Of a stretch of 11,173 nucleotides of DNA, positions 6,793 to 11,173 are shown one piece after another. Every line of letters begins with the position of its first letter. The stretch's first letter is position 1. The stretch is from an uncultured beta proteobacterium (GTDB taxonomy: Bacteria; Pseudomonadota; Gammaproteobacteria; Burkholderiales; Rhodocyclaceae), in the NCBI GenBank assembly GCA_903930395.1, contig CAIYYE010000399.1, forward strand, positions 1 through 11,173. The letters run 5' to 3'. The notes under the pieces are model-generated. The model was not told the origin of the DNA, did not search any database, and was given only the letters and a program-made list of their open reading frames with translations. A program made the position numbers and the translations under genes.

Positions 6793-8163
6793 ATGAAGGA
6801 CTGGCGCCATTCGATCACGCTGCGTCTGTCGCTGGCCTTTGCGTTGCTGGCGACGCTCGTCTTTGCCGCTCTCGGCATTTACTTCAGCCGTGCGGCCGAT
6901 GCCCACATGGCCGAACTGGATGCCCATGACCTGTTTGGCAAGCTGGCGCTGATCGGCCATGTCGGTGCCCAGGAGAAATCGGCGGAAGCTTTTGCCGCCC
7001 GTCTGGGCGATGCGCTGACCGGCCAGAATGGGTTGATCGTCACGGTGAACGGGGGGAGCGGGCCGGTTTTCAAATGGCCGACGCCCCAACTGGCCGAGGC
7101 GCTGGCCGCGGCACAGGTGGCCCTGGGCAGCGCACCGCGCAGGCTGGCGCTGGGCGATGCTGAGTACCGGGTCATGGCGGCCGACATGGAATCCGCCTGG
7201 GGGCAAGCAGTGCATGTCGTCATCGCCCGCGATATGCGTCACCACACGGATTTTCTCGATCAGTTGCAAGTCGATTTCCGCTTCGCCATTCTGGCCGCTG
7301 CGTTGCTCACCGCCATCGTCGGCGCCCTGGTTGTCCGCCACGGTCTGCACCCGGTGCGCGACATGGCCCGTGCTGCCGGCCGCATTTCGGCCGGGCAACT
7401 GGCCAAGCGCATTCCCGAGCAGAAGGTGCCGCCGGAACTGGCTGAGCTGGTGACAGCCTTTAATGCCATGCTCGGCCGCCTGGAGGAGTCCTTCCAGCGC
7501 CTGTCGGATTTCTCGGCCGACCTCGCGCACGAGTTGCGGACGCCGATACACAGCCTGCGCATGCAGACCGAGGTATCGCTCAGCAAGGCGCGCCATGCCG
7601 ATGAGTACCGCGACTTGCTGGCCTCGAATCTCGAGGAATATGAGCGGCTGGCGCGGATCATCGCCGACATGCTGCTGCTGGCCAAGGCCGATCACGGCCT
7701 GCTCGTGCCCCAGGCCGAGCCGCTGGCCCTCATGCCCTTGTGCGAGCGCCTGATCGAGTATTACGGTCTGCTCGCCGAGAACGTGAATATACAGCTGGTC
7801 GGCGACGAGATTGCCGTCCAGGGTGATCGCCTCATGCTCGAACGGGCCATCGGTAATGTGCTGGTCAATGCCATCCATCACACGCCGGCCGCAGGGGCGA
7901 TTGTCGTCAAGATCGAGGCGGTTGGCGACATGGCGGAAATCGCGATCGCCAACACCGGGAAAGCGATAGCGGCCGACGCGCGGCTACGGGTTTTTGACCG
8001 CTTTGTCCGGCTCGATTCCGGTTCGGAAGGGACAGGACTCGGGCTGGCCATTGCCCGTTCCATCGTTCTGGCGCATCGCGGTGAGATTGCCGTGCGGCTG
8101 TCCGGGCAGGCGACGGAGTTCTACATGCGCCTGCCGCTCGCGGCCGGCCTTCTGACAAACTGA
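6793..8163 (+). CDS. cusS: CusS/CopS-type copper-sensing histidine kinase
   Basis: Inner-membrane sensor kinase of 456 residues, partner of the preceding regulator. TM1 is about 10-31, the periplasmic sensor about 32-160, TM2 about 162-184 and HAMP about 185-238. The HisKA H box is FSADLAHELRTP with H246, and the HATPase domain is about 345-452 with the N box at NVLVNAIHH (355-363) and the glycine-rich loop EGTGLGLAIA. Histidines near the membrane on both sides of the sensor (H38, H45, H150, H151) are candidate metal ligands, as in CusS. The G1 box reads NTGKAI instead of DxGxG; from memory E. coli CusS also has Asn there, so this seems a subfamily trait, not decay. It starts 2 bases after cusR, and a carboxylesterase follows after 19 bases. 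Confidence 0.92.
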   Translation: MKDWRHSITLRLSLAFALLATLVFAALGIYFSRAADAHMAELDAHDLFGKLALIGHVGAQEKSAEAFAARLGDALTGQNGLIVTVNGGSGPVFKWPTPQLAEALAAAQVALGSAPRRLALGDAEYRVMAADMESAWGQAVHVVIARDMRHHTDFLDQLQVDFRFAILAAALLTAIVGALVVRHGLHPVRDMARAAGRISAGQLAKRIPEQKVPPELAELVTAFNAMLGRLEESFQRLSDFSADLAHELRTPIHSLRMQTEVSLSKARHADEYRDLLASNLEEYERLARIIADMLLLAKADHGLLVPQAEPLALMPLCERLIEYYGLLAENVNIQLVGDEIAVQGDRLMLERAIGNVLVNAIHHTPAAGAIVVKIEAVGDMAEIAIANTGKAIAADARLRVFDRFVRLDSGSEGTGLGLAIARSIVLAHRGEIAVRLSGQATEFYMRLPLAAGLLTN

Positions 8164-8170
8164 CGCAGAC

Positions 8171-8176
8171 GAGGAG
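8171..8176 (+). promoter_or_regulatory. Shine-Dalgarno GAGGAG fixing the TTG start of the esterase
   Basis: GAGGAG lies 6 bases before TTG at 8183 and directly after the cusS stop. It is the strongest ribosome site in the rightward gene group and supports a TTG start. No in-frame ATG occurs before residue 52 of the esterase (VMRAWYD region), which would cut off conserved sequence. Confidence 0.75.
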
Positions 8177-8182
8177 AAGCCC

Positions 8183-8869
8183 TTGGCTAACGAACTGCCA
8201 CCGCTCGAAGTTGAAACGGGCACTTCGCCCGACCATGCCGTGATCTGGCTGCACGGTCTTGGCGCCGATGGCTCGGATTTCGTGCCCGTCGTGCCCGAAC
8301 TCGGGCTGCCCGAGTCACCCGCTGTGCGCTTTATTTTCCCCCACGCGCCCTACATGCCGGTGACCTGCAATGGCGGCTACGTGATGCGTGCCTGGTACGA
8401 CATCATCTCGCTCGAAAGCAGCAGCCGGCGCATCGACGAGGCCGGGATCATTGCCTCGCGCGACACCGTACGGCGCCTGATCGCCCGTGAAAACAGTCGC
8501 GGCATTCCGAGTGCGCGCATCTTTCTGGCCGGTTTCTCGCAAGGCGGCGCGGTGGCCTATACGACGGCGCTGACCCATCCGGAAAAGCTGGCCGGGGTCA
8601 TCGCGCTGTCGACCTACTTGCCATCCCCGGCCTTGCTGACCGATGACTCAGCCAGCGCCAATCGGGATATTCCGATCTTCGCGGCCCATGGCACGGCCGA
8701 CGATGTCGTTTCGCCGATGCTCGGCCTGGCGGCCAGAAACCTCCTGAGCGAACGCGGCTACGCCATCGATTGGCACGAATACCCAATGCCGCATTCGGTC
8801 TGCCTGGAAGAAGTCTGGGCCATCGGGCAATGGCTGGGCAAGCACATGCGCCGGGCCAGCCCCGGCTAG
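8183..8869 (+). CDS. Carboxylesterase/lysophospholipase, alpha/beta hydrolase
   Basis: Soluble serine hydrolase of 228 residues in the phospholipase/carboxylesterase family (EstB-like, related to acyl-protein thioesterases). It shows the family opening VIWLHGLGADGSDFVP, RFIFPHAPYMPVT, and the nucleophile elbow AGFSQGGAV with S119. D173 in HGTADDVV and H204 in PMPHSVCLEEV complete the expected triad. Length is normal, and no signal peptide is seen. The TTG start is supported by GAGGAG 6 bases upstream. It follows cusS by 19 bases, so it is probably co-transcribed. A copper-related role is not evident from the sequence, and this family often hydrolyses short-chain esters or lysophospholipids. 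The physiological substrate is unknown. Confidence 0.9.
   Translation: MANELPPLEVETGTSPDHAVIWLHGLGADGSDFVPVVPELGLPESPAVRFIFPHAPYMPVTCNGGYVMRAWYDIISLESSSRRIDEAGIIASRDTVRRLIARENSRGIPSARIFLAGFSQGGAVAYTTALTHPEKLAGVIALSTYLPSPALLTDDSASANRDIPIFAAHGTADDVVSPMLGLAARNLLSERGYAIDWHEYPMPHSVCLEEVWAIGQWLGKHMRRASPG
8850..8866. terminator. GC hairpin between convergent genes (possible weak terminator)
   Basis: GCCGGG and CCCGGC form a 6-base-pair stem around the 5-base loop CCAGC at the end of the esterase gene. The gap between the two convergent stop codons is only 7 bases, so it is one of few structures that could end transcription from either side. There is no T run, so intrinsic termination is doubtful. 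Confidence 0.2.
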
Positions 8870-8876
8870 GCGTCCC

Positions 8877-9116
8877 TTATTTGCCCTTGGGCTTCCGGGT
8901 CGCCTCCGTCTCGGAGATCGAGTGACCTTCTTCGTCGGCTGCGTGCAGCAGCCAGACGAGATCGCTCCCCTGAACAGGCATCGGAATCATCTGGTTCCAG
9001 CTCCAGCGAAAGACCGGGCCATAGGGGACATAGCGGGCCAGGACATCGCCCTGCTCGGTCACGCCGAAAAACGGCAGTGGCGAGGTAATGAGCGTTTTCA
9101 GTTTTTCATTGTTCAT
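8877..9116 (-). CDS. Small hypothetical protein (79 residues) downstream of ccoG
   Basis: I do not recognise this protein. It starts at ATG 9116 with a good purine-rich ribosome site (GGAAGGAAG, about 6 bases upstream) and ends with TAA at 8879-8877. The sequence has no signal peptide or membrane helix. It is aromatic-rich in the middle (YVPYGPVFRWSWNQM, residues about 29-43), and the tail is charged and probably disordered (ending RKPKGK). It follows the ccoG stop by 50 bases on the same strand, so a shared transcript is plausible. It meets the esterase gene tail to tail with 7 bases between stops. The ribosome site and the protein-like composition argue for a real gene. Function is open. 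Confidence 0.6.
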   Translation of the reverse strand: MNNEKLKTLITSPLPFFGVTEQGDVLARYVPYGPVFRWSWNQMIPMPVQGSDLVWLLHAADEEGHSISETEATRKPKGK

Positions 9117-9147
9117 GACGGGCTTCCTTCCGGAGAATCAAGACCTG

Positions 9148-9171
9148 CATGAGCTGCATTCTAAGCTCATG
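9148..9171. repeat. 8-base-pair inverted repeat at the ccoG stop codon
   Basis: CATGAGCT (9148-9155) and AGCTCATG (9164-9171) can form an 8-base-pair stem with an 8-base loop spanning the ccoG TGA. It could slow or partly end transcription between ccoG and the downstream small gene, or stabilise the ccoG message end. No T run follows, so it is not a standard terminator. Confidence 0.3.
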
Positions 9172-10570
9172 GCAGCCAGAATTTCGAACTCTCCGTGACG
9201 GCAACCTTGGTGTCGGCCACGTCTTCAACGTGGAAACTGATCGGTGAGGCACCCGATCGGGTGGCGCCCGGGTCGGCGCTGACAATGGCAGTCTGGCTGC
9301 CGATCTCGCCGCCCGGAATGGTCACTTCGCTGGCGCTGTTCAGGCGTGCACCGGCGATGCCATCGATGCTGATCCGGAAGGTCCGCGTCTGGTCGCCGGT
9401 ATTCATGATCTGCAGGCGATAGGCATTCTCGATCGAACCATCATCGGCTTCCCGCGACAGGACGTTGCGATCCTTGAGGACATTGACCTTGAGCGGGATG
9501 CGGGTGGCCAGGGACCACGCCGTCGCCGCCGTCAGCGCGAGAAGGATGGCCGTATAGATGATGACGCGCGGCCGGGCTGCCCGGCGCAGGATTTCTGCCG
9601 TCGTGTAGCGCATGGTCACGGCGTTTTCGGTCGAGTAGCGGATCAGGCCGCGCGGATAGTTCATCTTGTCCATGACCTGGTCGCAGGCGTCGATGCAGGC
9701 GGCGCAGCCGATGCATTCGTTCTGCAGGCCGTTGCGGATGTCGATGCCGGTCGGGCAGACCTGGACGCAGATGCCGCAATCGACGCAGTCGCCCAGCCCC
9801 TGGGCACGGGGATCGACGCCCTTGGCGCGGGTGCCGCGCGATTCGCCACGGGCCGTGTCGTAGGCGATGATCAAGGTGTCGGGGTCGAACATGACAAACT
9901 GGAAGCGCGCGTAGGGGCAGATCTGGCGACCCATCTGGTCGCGCAGAAAACCGGCATTGCCGTAGGTGGCGAAAGCGTAGAAAACGACCCAGAAGGACGA
10001 CCAGGCACCGGGCGACAGGGTCATCAGGTCATTGACCAGATCGTGGATAGGCATGAAATAGCCGACGAAGGTGATCCCGGTCCACAGTGAAAAGACGATC
10101 CAGGTGGCGTGTTTGGCCGTCTTGAGCGCCAGTTTGTGGGCCGACCAGGGGGCGGCGTCGAGCTTGATGCGCTTTGGCCGTTCGCCCTCGATCATCTTCT
10201 CGAACCACAGGAAGATCTCGGTATAGACGGTCTGCGGGCAGGTATAGCCGCACCACAGTCGGCCAGCCACGGCGGTGAACAGAAAAAGCGTGAAGGCGCC
10301 AAGGATCATCAGCAGGACGAGATAGATCGTGTCCTGCGGCCAGAGTACGAGGTCGAAGAAATAGAACTTGCGGGTGTCGATGTCGAACAGCACCGCCTGC
10401 CGCCCATGCCAGGGCAGCCAGCACAGGCCGTAGAAGACGATCTGGGTCAACCAGACGAAAGCCCAGCGCCAGCGCGTAAACAGGCCGCTGATCGAACGCG
10501 GGTAAACCTTGGCATCCGGATCGACAACAGGTTTAATTTCAATGATCTTGCGGGGGGAGGGCTTGGCCAT
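9167..10570 (-). CDS. ccoG: CcoG cytochrome cbb3 oxidase assembly protein (cupric reductase, FixG/RdxA family)
   Basis: Inner-membrane iron-sulfur protein that, by family, reduces Cu(II) to Cu(I) and aids copper delivery to cbb3-type oxidase. The 467-residue protein has predicted membrane segments near 36-56, 82-104, 155-174, 190-206 and 335-357. It has the conserved CGYTCPQ motif (C107, C111) and two ferredoxin-type 4Fe-4S sites, C262/C265/C268/C272 and C286/C289/C292/C296. A C-terminal beta-rich periplasmic domain of about 110 residues follows the last helix. The start at ATG 10570 (MAKPSPRK) has GGAAG upstream. A longer frame back to 10672 would run through the regulatory region and lacks family support. 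The usual neighbours ccoNOPQ are not in the window. Divergent nsrR and two NsrR-like boxes suggest control by nitric oxide. Confidence 0.95.
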   Translation of the reverse strand: MAKPSPRKIIEIKPVVDPDAKVYPRSISGLFTRWRWAFVWLTQIVFYGLCWLPWHGRQAVLFDIDTRKFYFFDLVLWPQDTIYLVLLMILGAFTLFLFTAVAGRLWCGYTCPQTVYTEIFLWFEKMIEGERPKRIKLDAAPWSAHKLALKTAKHATWIVFSLWTGITFVGYFMPIHDLVNDLMTLSPGAWSSFWVVFYAFATYGNAGFLRDQMGRQICPYARFQFVMFDPDTLIIAYDTARGESRGTRAKGVDPRAQGLGDCVDCGICVQVCPTGIDIRNGLQNECIGCAACIDACDQVMDKMNYPRGLIRYSTENAVTMRYTTAEILRRAARPRVIIYTAILLALTAATAWSLATRIPLKVNVLKDRNVLSREADDGSIENAYRLQIMNTGDQTRTFRISIDGIAGARLNSASEVTIPGGEIGSQTAIVSADPGATRSGASPISFHVEDVADTKVAVTESSKFWLP

Positions 10571-10619
10571 GTTTCTTCCGGGCGCAACCTGGCGAACGAA
10601 TTGCGCCGCATGTTGGCAT

Positions 10620-10642
10620 AAGATATAAATAAAATGAATCTT
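10620..10642. promoter_or_regulatory. Putative NsrR box 1
   Basis: Left arm AAGATATAAAT (10620-10630), one A, then right arm AAATGAATCTT (10632-10642). The 11-1-11 layout with AAGAT at one end and ATCTT at the other matches the known NsrR operator pattern; 7 of 11 positions pair. The last two bases overlap the -35 element of nsrR. It lies 50 bases before the ccoG ATG, so it could act on both genes. Confidence 0.6.
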
Positions 10643-10669
10643 GATGCTACCAAGCAAACCCGCTATAAG
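10641..10669 (+). promoter_or_regulatory. Sigma-70-type promoter of nsrR
   Basis: TTGATG (10641-10646, 4 of 6 to consensus) is followed after exactly 17 bases by TATAAG (10664-10669, 5 of 6). Transcription would start near 10676, about 24 bases before the nsrR ATG. The two NsrR-like boxes flank and overlap it, which fits self-repression. Confidence 0.6.
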
Positions 10670-10693
10670 CAATATTTCAGATATATCTTATAG
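10663..10693. promoter_or_regulatory. Putative NsrR box 2 covering the nsrR -10 and start site
   Basis: A 31-base imperfect palindrome centred on C10678, with 12 of 15 positions pairing. The outer arms CTATAAG (10663-10669) and CTTATAG (10687-10693) are exact complements, and ATAT pairs inside. Its inner 11-1-11 core (10667-10689) begins AAG and ends ATCTT, like NsrR sites. It overlaps the -10 hexamer and the expected transcription start and ends 6 bases before the ATG. Confidence 0.65.
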
Positions 10694-10699
10694 GCAGCC

Positions 10700-11149
10700 A
10701 TGCGCCTGAGCACCTTCTCCGATTACAGCCTGCGCGTCCTCATGTATCTCGGCGGGCAGGACGACCGGCTGGTCACCATCGCCGAGATTGCTGATGTCCA
10801 CAGCATCTCGAAAAGCCACCTCATGAAAGTCGTGCATCAGCTTGGCCTGAACGGCCAGATCGAGACCGTGCGCGGCAAGGGCGGTGGCATGCGGCTGGCC
10901 CGCCCGGCCAACCAAATTGTCGTCGGTGACGTCATCCGCCAGTCAGAAAGCGACTTTGCCCTGGCCGAATGCTTTGCTGGCCAGTCGACCTGCCGGATTC
11001 AGGGGGGCTGCTGCCTGCCGGCCATACTCAACGAAGCCCTGAGCGCCATGTTCCTGGTCCTCGACGGCTACACGCTGGCCGACCTGCTGGGGGCGCCGCA
11101 GGGGCTGGTGCCGGTGCTTGCCGGTTCGCTACTGACCGGCCCCGATTGA
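10700..11149 (+). CDS. nsrR: NsrR-type nitric oxide-sensing repressor, Rrf2 family
   Basis: Iron-sulfur transcription factor of 149 residues. It opens MRLSTFSDYSLRVLMYL, the NsrR style, and not the IscR style (MRLTSKGRYA). A winged helix-turn-helix covers about 1-80 with the basic wing VRGKGGGMRLARPA. D8 and cysteines C91, C98 and C104 (plus C105) provide the expected ligands of a nitric oxide-sensitive cluster. YTLADLL near residue 124 is also typical of NsrR. The ribosome site is weak, and the upstream operator nearly touches the ATG. The gene is divergent from ccoG across a 129-base AT-rich gap containing two matching boxes, so it probably represses itself and perhaps ccoG. The target set is not otherwise visible here. 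After the stop, 24 bases remain in the window, with a 6-base-pair inverted repeat (GAATAG/CTATTC) but no T run. Confidence 0.92.
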   Translation: MRLSTFSDYSLRVLMYLGGQDDRLVTIAEIADVHSISKSHLMKVVHQLGLNGQIETVRGKGGGMRLARPANQIVVGDVIRQSESDFALAECFAGQSTCRIQGGCCLPAILNEALSAMFLVLDGYTLADLLGAPQGLVPVLAGSLLTGPD

Positions 11150-11173
11150 ATAGTCCGGCTATTCCCCGACGCA

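Noticed and set aside
6769..7881. Open frame on the minus strand opposite the sensor kinase
   Set aside because: The plus-strand frame has all kinase boxes, and the minus frame has no protein-like features.
10641..10654. FNR/Anr site TTGAT-N4-ATCAA in the ccoG-nsrR gap
   Set aside because: Only the left half TTGAT is present. The right half reads CCAAG, and the TTGAT is better explained as the nsrR -35 element.
10571..10672. N-terminal extension of CcoG by 34 residues
   Set aside because: It would run through the NsrR-like box and the intergenic promoter region. The family starts near MAKPSPRK, and a ribosome site precedes the ATG at 10570.

Overview
The window looks like a chromosomal region of a GC-rich, respiratory Gram-negative bacterium. 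The gene set (Cus-type copper efflux, di-haem cytochrome c peroxidase, a membrane GGDEF-EAL protein, CcoG, NsrR) best fits a betaproteobacterium, perhaps of the Rhodocyclales. That placement is inferred from protein style, not from any marker gene. No RNA gene, mobile element, CRISPR array or broken gene was seen. Coding density is high and no gene-free stretch exceeds about 160 bases.

Left part (1-1851, minus strand): a tightly packed copper/silver efflux operon in the order cusF-cusC-cusB. cusB starts with GTG, overlaps the cusC stop by 4 bases, and runs off the left edge. The pump gene cusA is presumably beyond it. Between this operon and the rightward genes (1852-2007) lie two abutting perfect inverted repeats. 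One is a GGATTACAA-N2-TTGTAATCC element that looks like a CusR/CopR operator. The other is an unexplained 16-base palindrome.

Middle part (2008-8869, plus strand): five genes on one strand. They are a membrane-anchored di-haem cytochrome c peroxidase, a 1001-residue c-di-GMP enzyme whose start overlaps the peroxidase stop by one base, a CusR/CusS-type copper two-component pair, and a carboxylesterase starting with TTG. The c-di-GMP protein is predicted to be TM - helical periplasmic sensor - TM - PAS - GGDEF - EAL - CZB (zinc-binding). The gap before the regulator is 80 bases, so it may have its own promoter.

Right part (8877-11149): ccoG, the cupric reductase and iron-sulfur assembly factor for cbb3 oxidase, runs leftward and is followed by an unrecognised 79-residue protein. 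Divergent from it is an Rrf2 regulator with the NsrR pattern of Asp8 and three spaced cysteines. The AT-rich gap between them holds two 11-1-11 inverted repeats resembling NsrR boxes, placed over a good sigma-70-type promoter for nsrR.

The shared theme is copper handling at the cell envelope (efflux, sensing, cupric reduction for cbb3 assembly) joined to peroxide removal, nitric oxide sensing and c-di-GMP signalling. The links between these parts rest on operator positions and gene spacing and are inference.
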